Assembly (NCBI GenBank): GCA_964402985.1
Contig: CAYOET010000264.1
Coordinates: 1 to 31,299 of the forward strand
Source of the DNA: JADYYB01 sp964402985
Lineage (GTDB): Bacteria > Pseudomonadota > Alphaproteobacteria > Rhizobiales > Kaistiaceae
Length of the DNA: 31,299 nucleotides
Direction of reading: 5' to 3'
Every line of letters starts with the position of its first letter. Positions within the stretch are counted from its first letter, which is position 1. The position numbers were made by a program, and so were the translations under genes. The notes below the pieces were generated by a model that worked only from the letters and a program-made list of their open reading frames with translations, was not told the origin of the DNA and searched no databases. Below, piece by piece: positions 14,600-24,869 of the stretch.

Positions 14600-15124
14600 A
14601 TGGCGGAGGATCTCATCAGGTACGACATCCTGGTTCAGGATGCGCTCCGCGGCGTATTGCGAAAAGTCCTGTCGGAAATCGCCCACACCGGCCTCCCCGG
14701 CGACCATCATTTCTTCATCACCTTCGCGACGCGCTCGCCCGGCGTGCGCCTGTCGAGCCGGCTGATGGCCCGTTACGCCGAGGACATGACGATCGTCCTG
14801 CAGCACCAATATTGGGACCTCAGCGTTACCGACACCACGTTCGAGGTCAGCCTCTCGTTCGGGGGCACGCGCGAGCGGCTGCATGTTCCGTTCAGCGCGG
14901 TGAAAGAGTTCCGCGACCCGTCGGCCCCGTTCCACGTCCAATTCGAGCCGGCCGTGGCCGCCGCGGACGCCGACCTTCCCGAGAGCAACGAGCCGAAGCT
15001 TCCTGCCGCGGAGGCGGAGGTCGCCGCCGCCAAGCCGGTGGCCGTCGACAAGCCCAAGGAGGCGACGACCGGCGACGGCTCCGCCGAGGTCGTCCGCCTC
15101 GACTCCTTCCGCAAGAAGAACTAG
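14600..15124 (+). CDS. sspB: SspB, ClpXP adaptor for ssrA-tagged proteins
   Basis: SspB binds the ssrA tag and delivers tagged substrates to ClpXP. The 174-residue product is of the alphaproteobacterial type: MAEDLIRYDILVQDALRGVL, a beta-rich core (HHFFITFATRSPGV, LSVTDTTFEVSLSFGG, RLHVPFSAVKEFRDPS) to about residue 118, then an Ala/Glu/Pro-rich linker. It ends in VVRLDSFRKKN, the ClpX-tethering tail of this subgroup. ATG 14600 has AGGA about 5-6 bases upstream; the frame is open further 5' but enters the tmRNA. It begins about 50 bases after ssrA on the same strand and may be co-transcribed with it. Confidence 0.92.
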   Translation: MAEDLIRYDILVQDALRGVLRKVLSEIAHTGLPGDHHFFITFATRSPGVRLSSRLMARYAEDMTIVLQHQYWDLSVTDTTFEVSLSFGGTRERLHVPFSAVKEFRDPSAPFHVQFEPAVAAADADLPESNEPKLPAAEAEVAAAKPVAVDKPKEATTGDGSAEVVRLDSFRKKN

Positions 15125-15139
15125 CGCGCGCCCTTGAGC

Positions 15140-15224
15140 CGCTTCCCCGGCGAAAGCCCGGGCCCATGCCCCCTCTCCGTGTGGCACGACCTTCGAATGG
15201 ACCCCGGCTTCCGCCGGGGAAACG
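15140..15224. repeat. 85-bp element with 26-bp imperfect terminal inverted repeats
   Basis: The left end (15140-15165) and the reverse complement of the right end (15199-15224) match at 22 of 26 bases, with the core TTCCCCGGCG shared exactly. Each end also contains an internal GC-rich palindrome (for example CCCCGGC-TTCC-GCCGGGG at the right end). It lies between sspB and fumC and has no ORF. It looks like a REP/MITE-type dispersed repeat unrelated in sequence to the 352-477 element. Confidence 0.55.
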
Positions 15225-15307
15225 ATTTGGGGGAAGCCGGCTGCAGTTGAATGGGACCAGTGCCGCAAACATTGACTTGGCCGGCGGTTTCCGACGAAAC
15301 CAGCGCC

Positions 15308-16696
<1,389 letters not shown>

Positions 16697-16705
16697 GAGC
16701 GGACA

Positions 16706-16891
16706 TTGGCCGAGATCATCAACCTTCGCCGCGCCCGCAAGGACAAGGCCCGCGTCGACGATCGGCGCACGGCCGACGTCAATCGCGCGGCGTTCGGGCG
16801 GACCAAGGACGAGAAGCTTCTCGCCAAGGCAAAGGTCGAGCGCGACGACCGGCAACTCGACGGCCATCGCCGCGACAAGACCGAGGAGTGA
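16706..16891 (+). CDS. DUF4169 family small protein
   Basis: A 61-residue, highly charged, helical protein beginning AEIINLRRARKDKAR and containing NRAAFGRTKDEKLLAKAK and LDGHR, the pattern of DUF4169. Its function is unknown. The start is TTG at 16706, supported by AGGAG (overlapping the fumC stop) six bases upstream. The stop overlaps the next start by 4 bases. Confidence 0.8.
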   Translation: MAEIINLRRARKDKARVDDRRTADVNRAAFGRTKDEKLLAKAKVERDDRQLDGHRRDKTEE

Positions 16892-17106
16892 GCGTGGCCA
16901 AGCGCTCGGTCACGATCGCGGGCCACCGCACCAGCCTCTCGCTCGAGGACCCGTTCTGGATCGCCCTGCAGGAGATCGCGGCCGAGCGGGAGCGGCCGCT
17001 CGCCGCGCTCATCCAGGAGATCGACAAGTCGCGGGCGGGGCTGAACCTCTCCGCCGCGCTCCGCGTCTTCGTCCTCGACTATTTCAAAGCGGCCGCGCGG
17101 CGATAG
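16888..17106 (+). CDS. Ribbon-helix-helix domain protein (RHH_4-like)
   Basis: A 72-residue protein. The strand KRSVTIAGHRTSLSLEDPFW, followed by the helices IALQEIAAERERPLAALIQEID and LSAALRVFVLDYFKAA, matches the RHH_4 group of Arc/MetJ-like DNA-binding folds that is common after fumC and DUF4169 in Hyphomicrobiales. The start is GTG at 16888, coupled to DUF4169 by a GTGA overlap. A regulatory role, perhaps on this operon, is inferred from the fold only. It converges on the AsmA-like gene with a 25-base gap and no evident terminator. Confidence 0.8.
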   Translation: MSVAKRSVTIAGHRTSLSLEDPFWIALQEIAAERERPLAALIQEIDKSRAGLNLSAALRVFVLDYFKAAARR

Positions 17107-17131
17107 CGGCACGGTCGCGCACCAACGCTTG

Positions 17132-20100
17132 CTAGGGCGGGGGTGAGGCTTCCGGTGGCGTGACGGGCGCGGCAGGCGGCGTGACGGGTGCCGTCTGGGG
17201 TGGGACCACGGGCGGCGCGAGCGTCGCCGGACCGTCGGGCGGGGGAACGGGGATCGTCGCGGTGATCGAGTCGCTCGGCGAAGGCGTCGTCGGCGCCGCC
17301 GCGGCGGGCGCCGCGGCTTGCGCGTTCTCGAGGAGCTTCACCTCGCGATCGAGGGTGCGGAGGTTGAGGTAGGCGAGGAGCGAGCCGACATCGATGACGC
17401 GGATCGGGGCGGCGAGCGGGCCCGAGAAGCGGAGGTCGATCGTCGGCGGCGCGCCCACCACCAGCGCCTCCGGGTCGGCGAGGCGGAGCTGCCACAGGCT
17501 GTCGAGCGTGAGCGCGTTGAAGTCGACGTCGAGGTCGCCCGCGGCGGCGAGCTCGCCGAGGTCGACGGCGATGTTCGCGGCCTCGAGGGTCCCGCCGATG
17601 ATGGTGAAAGTGGCGCTCGCCTCGGCGACCGGAATCTCGGCGCCGGCAAAGGACCGGGTCACGGCGTCGACGAGTTGCTCCTCGGTGAAGATCGTGCCGG
17701 CGTCGGAGGTTTCGATGATCCCGCCGAACACGCCGGCGCCGACGCCCTCGACCACCGCATCGCGAATGCCGAGCGTTCCGCCGCCGGCGAGGTTGGACCA
17801 CAGCCCCGCCACCGACCGGCCGGTGGTCTCGAAGTCGAAGGCGAGGTCGACGAGTCCGTCGGCGATGGGCGCGTCGCCGTTCCGCCAGGTGATGGTTGCG
17901 AGGTCCGCGCCGGTCAGCGCGAGGCTGCCCGAGAGCGCGGCGTCGCCGCCGTTGTTGCGGACGGTCAGCGTGCCGCTGATCGAGGTGCCGAAGGCGCTGC
18001 CGGTCTTCAATTCGGCTGCGAGCGCGTCGGGCTGGAAGTGGAGGACGAGCGCGGCGTCGTCGACGGCGAGGTCGCTGCCCGAGACGAAAAGGCGAGCCGC
18101 ATCGACCGTGAGCTCCCCGCGCAGCCGCGGGGAGAGCGGCGCCGCGATCGCCTCGGCGGGCCAGACGCTGCCCTCGACCACCGCGCTCCCGGCCTCGATC
18201 GGGGCGCCGAGTTGGAGCGCGGCGAGCCAGTTGAGGTCGAGCCGGTCGAGGCCGATGGCCCCGTCGAGCCGCCAGCCGTCGGCCTCGGGGCGCGCCGTCA
18301 CCACTCCGGTCACGGCCGAGCCGGCGAATTCGGCGCCGCCGATCTCGAGCCGAGCGGCGCTGTCCGAAAGAGTGAGCTGCCCGTCGAGCCGGAGCGGCGT
18401 GCCGAGCCCGGTGCCGGGAAGGGCGAGGCCGGCGAGCATGAGCAGCGGATCGATGTCCTCGCTGGTTATGCCGAGATCGATCGACGCCGCGGGCGGTTGG
18501 CCGTCGGGCAGCGTGATCTCCACGGAGAGGTCGAGATCGACGCCCGCGAAGGTGCCCTTGAGCGAGCCAGCGAGCGTGCCGTTCGGACGGCCGCCGCCCG
18601 CAAGGGTGAGGGTGGCGGGTCCGGCGGCGGAATTTGAGGCCCCCCCGCCGCTCAGCCGGAGCGTGCCGAGGCTGAAATCCCCGATCGAGACCACCTCGAA
18701 CCCGGCCTGCTCGGCGAGAATTTCGGCGTCCGGGCTCGCGACCGCGAGCGTCACGGTCCAGTCTGCGTCGCGCCAGGTGGCGAGCGTGGCGAGCGGGTCG
18801 GAGTTCGTGCCGATCAGCTTGAAGGTTCCGTCGAGATTCGTACCGGCGAGAGTACCGGCGAGGTCGATCGACACCCCCGGCTCATCGCCGACCGCGAACG
18901 TGGCGGTGAGATGGGCCGGCGAGAGGAGCGCCGCGTCGTCGGCGAGGCGCGCGTTGATCGGCTCGCCGGGCGCGAGGATGCGGGTGAAGCGGGCGAGCGC
19001 GGCGAGATCGGTCGCATCGAGCCGCGCGGTCAGCGATCCGGTCTGCGCCCCGAAGGGCTCCTCGATCGCGCCGTTGACGACGAGATGCCCGCCGGCCAAA
19101 TCGCCGATCGTCACGCGGTTGAGGCGGAAGGCGGCGCGAGAGAGTCCGGCGTCGATGTCGAGCGAACCGAGCGGGATGCCGTCCGCTGTCGTCACCTCGT
19201 CGATCTTGAGGGCGACGGCGACTTCCGCCACGTCGCTGCCCGGTCCGGCGAGCCGAACCTCGCGCAGCGCGGCGAGCCCCTGGACCATCTCGACCGGCAA
19301 CGAGTGCGCGGTGGCGCTGACCTCGATGCTCGCCCCGCTCTCGCCCCGCGCCCACTCGACGGTTGCCGTGAGCGGCTGTCCGTCGAGCTCGGCCTCGATG
19401 CCTTCAAGGACGAACGAATTCGGGCCGATCGTGGCGTTGGCATCGAGGGTGAGACGGCCGATCGAGCGGAGCGGCGCCCCGGCGCGGGGGCCGAAGAGCC
19501 AGTTGGCGAGCGACTCAGGCTGGTCGGTCGCGATGTCGATCGCGCCTGTGAAGTCGAGCGCCGGCTTGATCGCGAGGCTGCCCGACGCGATGGCCGTGGC
19601 CTGGCCCGGCAGGCTCGCCTGCATCCGGTCGATGATCCACGCTCCGGCCACATAGTCGGCGCTGACGGAGAGGTCCTTCACCACCGATCCGGCGAGCACC
19701 ACGCTCGGCACGCTCAGCTCGACATGGCCGTCGATCGGCAAATTCGGGAGCGCGGGAGGAACGCGGATCAGCCGGTCGAGCGCCTGGCCGAGCGGGACAG
19801 GCGCCGACGGCCCTGCCCCGATCAGCCGGTCGACATCGATCTGGCGCGTCGCCAGGCGCACGTCGAAACCCGAAGCGGTGCCGAAGCTGATGACGCCCGC
19901 GCCGGTCACTTCCTGCGTGCCGTCGCCGGTCTCGGGCGCCCACACGAAGTCGCTGACCGACAGCCCCGCCGAGGTCAGCACGAAGCCGCCCGAGGCGGTA
20001 GCGAGAAGCGAGCGCGGGGTTTCGTCGTCCGCGGGCATCGAGAACTGCTGGTGCCGGAAGCTGCCCGAATAGGCGAGCTGGCCGTCGGCCAAAGCGATCG

Positions 20101-20785
20101 AACCGTCGCCGTGGATGGCGCCGGTGAGCGGGAGATCGCCACCGACGTCGAGATCGGTAGTGACGCGGAGGACGTCGCCCTGAAGCGCGCTCGTCGAAAT
20201 GCGGAAAGCGAGCGGCACGCCGCCGCTGGTCGCCGTGCCTTCGATGATCCATGGTCCGACCAGAGAGCGCGCCGTCACCCGCGAGGTGTTGATGTTGGCG
20301 AGCTCGACGCGAACGCCAGACCGCCCGTCGGCGAAGGCGAGATAGCCGCTGGTGACGGTCACGCTCTGGAGGCCGATCGCCGCCAGATTGATGGTGGGGA
20401 GCGTGCCGGCGCCGAGCGTCCAGTCGAGATGACCGGAATCGTCGATGTTGATCGCCAGTCGCGGGCGGTCGATCTCGATCTCGTCGAACTGCACGTCGCC
20501 GCTGACGAGCGGCGGGATCTCGAGCCGCGCTCTAAAGCGCTGGACGGTCATCATCGACTCGCCCTCGCGATCGCCGATCCGCACGTCGTTGAAGGTCACG
20601 ATCGGGACCGGGAGGAGGACGAGGTCGACGTCGCCCGCGACCGTCACCTCCTGGCCGAGGATGCGCGTCGCCTCGCTTTCGAAGCGATCCTTGAAAGCGT
20701 TCCAGTCGACGAGCGGCGGAACGAGGAGCGCCGCGAAGAGCACGAGGACGATGGCGCCGCCGACGAAGAGGTAGATCCGGTGCAG
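17132..20785 (-). CDS. AsmA-family large envelope protein
   Basis: A 1217-residue protein of the AsmA/TamB-like repeating beta-groove group, thought to act in the periplasm in lipid or outer-membrane homeostasis. It has one N-terminal membrane helix (IYLFVGGAIVLVLFAALLVPPLVDW), then the AsmA motif DWNAFKDRFESEATRILGQEVTVAGDVDL, a very long beta-rich region, and the C-terminal AsmA domain (WRNGDAPIADGLVDLAFDFE, then GLWSNLAGGGTLGIRDA). It ends in a Pro/Ala tail. I place the start at CTG 20785: it has a perfect GGAGG six bases upstream, restores the full membrane helix, and lies 12 bases after the upstream gene's stop. The only other start in frame, GTG 20743, has no ribosome binding site and cuts the helix in half. 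Confidence 0.88.
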   Translation of the reverse strand: MHRIYLFVGGAIVLVLFAALLVPPLVDWNAFKDRFESEATRILGQEVTVAGDVDLVLLPVPIVTFNDVRIGDREGESMMTVQRFRARLEIPPLVSGDVQFDEIEIDRPRLAINIDDSGHLDWTLGAGTLPTINLAAIGLQSVTVTSGYLAFADGRSGVRVELANINTSRVTARSLVGPWIIEGTATSGGVPLAFRISTSALQGDVLRVTTDLDVGGDLPLTGAIHGDGSIALADGQLAYSGSFRHQQFSMPADDETPRSLLATASGGFVLTSAGLSVSDFVWAPETGDGTQEVTGAGVISFGTASGFDVRLATRQIDVDRLIGAGPSAPVPLGQALDRLIRVPPALPNLPIDGHVELSVPSVVLAGSVVKDLSVSADYVAGAWIIDRMQASLPGQATAIASGSLAIKPALDFTGAIDIATDQPESLANWLFGPRAGAPLRSIGRLTLDANATIGPNSFVLEGIEAELDGQPLTATVEWARGESGASIEVSATAHSLPVEMVQGLAALREVRLAGPGSDVAEVAVALKIDEVTTADGIPLGSLDIDAGLSRAAFRLNRVTIGDLAGGHLVVNGAIEEPFGAQTGSLTARLDATDLAALARFTRILAPGEPINARLADDAALLSPAHLTATFAVGDEPGVSIDLAGTLAGTNLDGTFKLIGTNSDPLATLATWRDADWTVTLAVASPDAEILAEQAGFEVVSIGDFSLGTLRLSGGGASNSAAGPATLTLAGGGRPNGTLAGSLKGTFAGVDLDLSVEITLPDGQPPAASIDLGITSEDIDPLLMLAGLALPGTGLGTPLRLDGQLTLSDSAARLEIGGAEFAGSAVTGVVTARPEADGWRLDGAIGLDRLDLNWLAALQLGAPIEAGSAVVEGSVWPAEAIAAPLSPRLRGELTVDAARLFVSGSDLAVDDAALVLHFQPDALAAELKTGSAFGTSISGTLTVRNNGGDAALSGSLALTGADLATITWRNGDAPIADGLVDLAFDFETTGRSVAGLWSNLAGGGTLGIRDAVVEGVGAGVFGGIIETSDAGTIFTEEQLVDAVTRSFAGAEIPVAEASATFTIIGGTLEAANIAVDLGELAAAGDLDVDFNALTLDSLWQLRLADPEALVVGAPPTIDLRFSGPLAAPIRVIDVGSLLAYLNLRTLDREVKLLENAQAAAPAAAAPTTPSPSDSITATIPVPPPDGPATLAPPVVPPQTAPVTPPAAPVTPPEASPPP

Positions 20786-20797
20786 CTCGTTCCTCCG

Positions 20798-22210
20798 TCA
20801 GCCCGGCAGGATCTTGCCGGGATTCATGATGCCGAGCGGGTCGAGCGCATGCTTGATCGCCTGCATCACCGGGACACCGGCGCCGTGCTCGAGGGCGAGA
20901 TAGGCCCGCTTGCCCTGCCCTACCCCGTGCTCGCCGGTGCAGGTGCCGTCCATGGCGATGGCGCGCTGCGCAAGCCGCTTCATGAAGCCTTCCGCGCGCG
21001 CCGACTCGGCCGGGTCGTTCGAGTCGACCGCGAGCAGGACGTGGAAATTGCCGTCGCCGACATGCCCGAGGATGGGCGCGACCATGCCATGCGCTTTGAG
21101 GTCGGCTTCGGTCTCGCGCACGCATTCGGCGAGGCGAGAGAGCGGGACGCAGACATCGGTCGAGGTGGTGCGCGCGTCGGGCCGCATCGCCGAGGCGGCC
21201 CAGAACGCGTCCTTGCGCGCCTTCCAGAAGCGCTCGCGCTCCGCGGAGCGGGTGTCCCACTCGAACGGGCCGCCGCCGAACTTCTCCGCGATCGCCGCGA
21301 AGTCCCGAGCCTGTTCGGCCACCGACGCCTCGGTGCCGTGGAATTCGAGGAAGAGGCTCGGCACCTCGGCGAGCGAGAGGTTCGAGTATCTGTTGGACGC
21401 CCGGATCTGCACCGGCTCGAGGAGTTCGATGCGCGCGACCGGGATGCCCGACTGGATCGCGAGGATGGTCGCATCGCAGGCCGCGCCGATGGTCGGGAAT
21501 GGGCAATAGCCGCCGGCAATGGTTGCGGGCACGCCGTAGATGCGCAGCGTCAGCTCGGTGATGATGCCGAGCGTCCCCTCGGAGCCAACGAGGAGGCGAG
21601 TGAGATCGTATCCGGCCGAGGACTTCCGCGCCCGCCCGGCGGTGCGGACGATGCTGCCGTCCGCCATCACCGCGGTGAGCGAGACGACGTTGTCGCGCAT
21701 GCTGCCGTAGCGGACGGTGGTGGTGCCCGAGGCGCGCGTCGCGGCCATGCCGCCGAGCGTCGAGTTGGCGCCGGGGTCGACCGGAAAGAAGAAGCCGTCG
21801 GAGCGCAGGTACTCGTTGAGCTGCTCGCGGGTGATCCCCGCTTCGACCGTGCAGTCGAGGTCCTGCGGTCGCACCGCGACGACGCGGTTCATCCGGCGCA
21901 GGTCGATGGAGATGCCGCCGAGCGGCGCGTTGACGTGGCCTTCGAGCGAGCTGCCGGCGCCGAACGGGATCAGCGGCACGCGGAGACGCGCGGCGATCTT
22001 CACGATCGCGGCAATCTCGGCGGTCGTCTCCGGCAAGGCCACCGCGTCGGGCAGCTCGGCCGGGAGGCCGGTCGTGGTGTGGGTGTGCGCACGCCGCGCC
22101 TCGTCGCTGGTCAGGAGACGCGGGCCGAGCAGGCGCTCCAGTTCGCCGATCGCCGAGCGAACCGCGTTGTGGCCCCGCGCCCCATCCGATTTTGTCGCGA
22201 CGATCGACAT
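20798..22210 (-). CDS. FAD-linked oxidase, D-lactate dehydrogenase (cytochrome)-like
   Basis: A 470-residue flavoprotein of the FAD-binding PCMH plus FAD-oxidase-C type, probably oxidising D-lactate or another D-2-hydroxy acid. The FAD site is seen in LIPFGAGSSLEGHV and DPGANSTLGGMAATRASGTTTVRYG; the C-terminal domain has GHVGDGNFHVLL and TCTGEHGVGQGKRAYL, the metal/substrate motifs of DLD, GlcD and D2HGDH enzymes. Lengthwise it fits D-lactate dehydrogenase (LDHD type) best; glycolate oxidase GlcD is the alternative. ATG 22210 is preferred to a longer frame to 22288 because the family N-terminus is short; the ribosome binding site is weak. Divergent from uvrD across 267 bases, in which I see no clear promoter pair or LexA box. 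Confidence 0.87.
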   Translation of the reverse strand: MSIVATKSDGARGHNAVRSAIGELERLLGPRLLTSDEARRAHTHTTTGLPAELPDAVALPETTAEIAAIVKIAARLRVPLIPFGAGSSLEGHVNAPLGGISIDLRRMNRVVAVRPQDLDCTVEAGITREQLNEYLRSDGFFFPVDPGANSTLGGMAATRASGTTTVRYGSMRDNVVSLTAVMADGSIVRTAGRARKSSAGYDLTRLLVGSEGTLGIITELTLRIYGVPATIAGGYCPFPTIGAACDATILAIQSGIPVARIELLEPVQIRASNRYSNLSLAEVPSLFLEFHGTEASVAEQARDFAAIAEKFGGGPFEWDTRSAERERFWKARKDAFWAASAMRPDARTTSTDVCVPLSRLAECVRETEADLKAHGMVAPILGHVGDGNFHVLLAVDSNDPAESARAEGFMKRLAQRAIAMDGTCTGEHGVGQGKRAYLALEHGAGVPVMQAIKHALDPLGIMNPGKILPG

Positions 22211-22477
22211 CAATTCGCACCCGCACCCGGCGGGAGCCCCTTCACAACCGAATTTACGCAGACGCGACTGACGGTTGGCGCATCGCAAGCACTCATATGC
22301 CGCGCTGCAACCACCCTGCCAACCCCGCCCTGCCCCTGGCGACGAGGAGCGTACGGCCCCGACTCAGCATATCACTTTTCGGTCAGGGGTCCCGGGCAGC
22401 GCGCAGGCTTCCCTTGGCCGCGTTCGCGCCCCATCTGTTGCTATAGTGTTCTCCCGTAGATTCGAGTAGTTGACGGT

Positions 22478-24859
22478 ATGACCGCCGAGCGCGATCAGCG
22501 CGCCCTTTCCGTGCCCGAAGACGAGGCTGCGCAGCCGCGGAGCGGCCTTGCCGCGCGCGCGCTCGGCCGCCGCGAGATTCCCTATCTCGACAAGCTCAAC
22601 CCCGAGCAGCGGCTGGCGGTGGAGACCACCGAGGGGCCGGTCCTGGTGCTGGCTGGAGCGGGGACGGGCAAGACTCGTGTTCTGACCACCCGCATTGCCC
22701 ATATTCTCGCCACACGGCTCGCCTGGCCGAGCGAGATCCTGTCGGTGACCTTCACCAACAAGGCGGCGCGCGAGATGCGCGAGCGCATCGGCAAGCTGAT
22801 CGGCGGCCAGGTCGAAGGCATGCCGTGGCTGGGCACGTTTCACTCGATCGGCGCGAAGATCCTCCGTCGGCACGCCGAGCTGGTCGGGCTGAAGCCGAAC
22901 TTCACCATCCTCGACACCGACGACCAGGTGCGCCTCATGCGCCAGCTGATCGTCGCCGAGAACATCGACGAGAAGCGCTGGCCCGCCCGCCAGCTCGCGC
23001 ATCTCGTCGACAACTGGAAGAACCGCGGCCTCTCGCCCTCCGACCTTTCGGCGGGCGACGGCGCGGCCTTCGCCAACGGAAAAGGCAAGGACCTCTACGC
23101 CGCCTATCAGGAGCGCCTGAAGACGCTGAACGCGGTCGACTTCGGCGACCTCCTCCTCGAGTGCTTGCGGCTGTTCCGGACGCACCACGACGTACTCGCC
23201 GACTACCACCGCCGCTTCCGCTACATCCTGGTCGACGAGTACCAGGACACCAACGTCGCGCAGTATCTGTGGCTGCGGCTTCTCGCGCAGGGCTCCAAGA
23301 ACGTCTGCTGCGTGGGCGACGATGACCAGTCGATCTATGGCTGGCGCGGCGCGGAGGTCGACAACATCCTTCGCTTCGAGAAGGATTTTCCGGGCGCCGT
23401 CGTGATCCGCCTCGAGCGCAACTACCGCTCGACCGCGCCGATCCTCGCCGCCGCCTCGCACCTCATCTCGTTCAACCGCGGCCGGCTCGGGAAGACGCTC
23501 TTCACCGACGCGGTCGACCCCGATGCGGAGAAGGTGCGCCTCACCTCGGCCTGGGATTCCGAGGAGGAAGCGCGCGCCATCGGCGAGGAGATCGAGCAGC
23601 TCCAGCGCAAGAAGCATTCGCTGAACGAGATGGCGATCCTCGTCCGCGCCTCGTTCCAGATGCGCTCGTTCGAAGACCGCTTCGTGTCCCTCGGCCTCCC
23701 CTACCGCGTGATCGGCGGCCCGCGCTTCTACGAGCGCCAGGAAATCCGCGATGCGCTCGCCTATTTCCGCGCCGTCTCGCAGCCGGCCGACGACCTTGCC
23801 TTCGAGCGCATCATCAACGTCCCGCGCCGCGGCATCGGCGAAACCACCGTGCAGACCCTCCACGATTTCTCGCGCGCGCAGCGTGTGCCGCTGATGCAGG
23901 TCGCCGCCGACCTCGCCGACACCGAGGAACTGAACGCCCGCGCGCGCACCGCGCTCCGCGACCTCATGGGCAATTTCGCCCGCTGGCGCGACCAGCTCGG
24001 CACGATGAAGCACACCGACCTCGCCGAGCTGATCCTCGAAGAGTCGGGCTACGCCGAGATGTGGCAGAACGACCGCTCGGCCGACGCGCCCGGCCGCCTC
24101 GAAAACCTCAAGGAGCTCGTCCGCTCGATGGAGGAGTTCGAGACCATGGCCGGCTTCCTCGAGCACATCGCGCTGGTCATGGACGCCGAGCGCGAGGGCG
24201 ATGCCGACAAGGTCTCGATCATGACCCTCCACTCGGCCAAGGGACTCGAGTTCGAGACCGTCTTCCTGCCCGGCTGGGAGGAAGGCGTGTTCCCCAACCA
24301 GCGCTCGCTCGACGAAGGCGGCACCGCCTCGCTCGAGGAGGAGCGCCGCCTCGCGTATGTGGGGCTGACCCGCGCCAAGCAGCGGGCGTACATCTGGTTC
24401 GCCGCCAACCGGCGCATCCACGGCCTCTGGCAATCGGCCGCCCCGTCGCGCTTCCTCGACGAGCTGCCGCCGGCGCAGGTCGAGGTTGCCGAACCGGCCA
24501 ACAATTACGGCGGCTACAGTGGCTACGGAAAGCAGCCCTATGGCGCGAGCCGCTTCGACGAGAGTGAAGCTTTCTCGACCAGCTACGGCACGCCCGGCTG
24601 GCAGCGCGCCCAGCGCCAACGGCAGGGCGGCGACGCCGCGGCCCGGCCGCGCTACAGCAACCAGCCGACGATCCTCGAAGGGGAGCTGGTGGCGAAGAGC
24701 GTGACCGGCACGGCCTCGACCTTCCGCAAGGGCGAGCGCGTGTTCCACCAGAAATTCGGCGGCGGCACGGTGGCGGGGATCGAGGGCAACAAGCTCACCA
24801 TCGACTTCGACCACGCCGGCCAAAAACGCGTCCTCGACAGCTTCGTCGAACGGCCTTAG
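22478..24859 (+). CDS. uvrD: UvrD/PcrA-type superfamily 1 DNA helicase
   Basis: An ATP-driven 3'-5' helicase for nucleotide excision and mismatch repair. The 793-residue product has all SF1A motifs in order: Q-motif LNPEQRLAVE (about residues 41-50), Walker A GAGTGKT, VTFTNKAAREMRERI, Walker B VDEYQDTN, DDDQSIYGWRGA, LERNYRS, VSIMTLHSAKGLEFETVFLPG and RLAYVGLTRAKQ. A Gly/Tyr-rich linker (about residues 668-690) leads to the C-terminal Tudor-like domain GERVFHQKFGGGTVAGIEGNKLTIDF, which binds RNA polymerase in PcrA/UvrD. The ribosome binding site is weak. prmA follows after 10 bases. Symbol uvrD is used in the broad sense; pcrA is the alternative name. Confidence 0.93.
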   Translation: MTAERDQRALSVPEDEAAQPRSGLAARALGRREIPYLDKLNPEQRLAVETTEGPVLVLAGAGTGKTRVLTTRIAHILATRLAWPSEILSVTFTNKAAREMRERIGKLIGGQVEGMPWLGTFHSIGAKILRRHAELVGLKPNFTILDTDDQVRLMRQLIVAENIDEKRWPARQLAHLVDNWKNRGLSPSDLSAGDGAAFANGKGKDLYAAYQERLKTLNAVDFGDLLLECLRLFRTHHDVLADYHRRFRYILVDEYQDTNVAQYLWLRLLAQGSKNVCCVGDDDQSIYGWRGAEVDNILRFEKDFPGAVVIRLERNYRSTAPILAAASHLISFNRGRLGKTLFTDAVDPDAEKVRLTSAWDSEEEARAIGEEIEQLQRKKHSLNEMAILVRASFQMRSFEDRFVSLGLPYRVIGGPRFYERQEIRDALAYFRAVSQPADDLAFERIINVPRRGIGETTVQTLHDFSRAQRVPLMQVAADLADTEELNARARTALRDLMGNFARWRDQLGTMKHTDLAELILEESGYAEMWQNDRSADAPGRLENLKELVRSMEEFETMAGFLEHIALVMDAEREGDADKVSIMTLHSAKGLEFETVFLPGWEEGVFPNQRSLDEGGTASLEEERRLAYVGLTRAKQRAYIWFAANRRIHGLWQSAAPSRFLDELPPAQVEVAEPANNYGGYSGYGKQPYGASRFDESEAFSTSYGTPGWQRAQRQRQGGDAAARPRYSNQPTILEGELVAKSVTGTASTFRKGERVFHQKFGGGTVAGIEGNKLTIDFDHAGQKRVLDSFVERP

Positions 24860-24869
24860 CTCACCGCCG

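Noticed and set aside
18911..22459. 1182-codon plus-strand frame opposite the AsmA-like and FAD oxidase genes
   Set aside because: Arg/Asp/Glu-rich shadow frame spanning two recognisable minus-strand genes.
22441..22477. LexA (SOS) box upstream of uvrD
   Set aside because: GTTC at 22448-22451 has no partner GTTC or GAAC at the 7-base spacing of the alphaproteobacterial site.
22364..24823. 819-codon minus-strand frame opposite uvrD
   Set aside because: Shadow of the helicase gene; no motif of its own.
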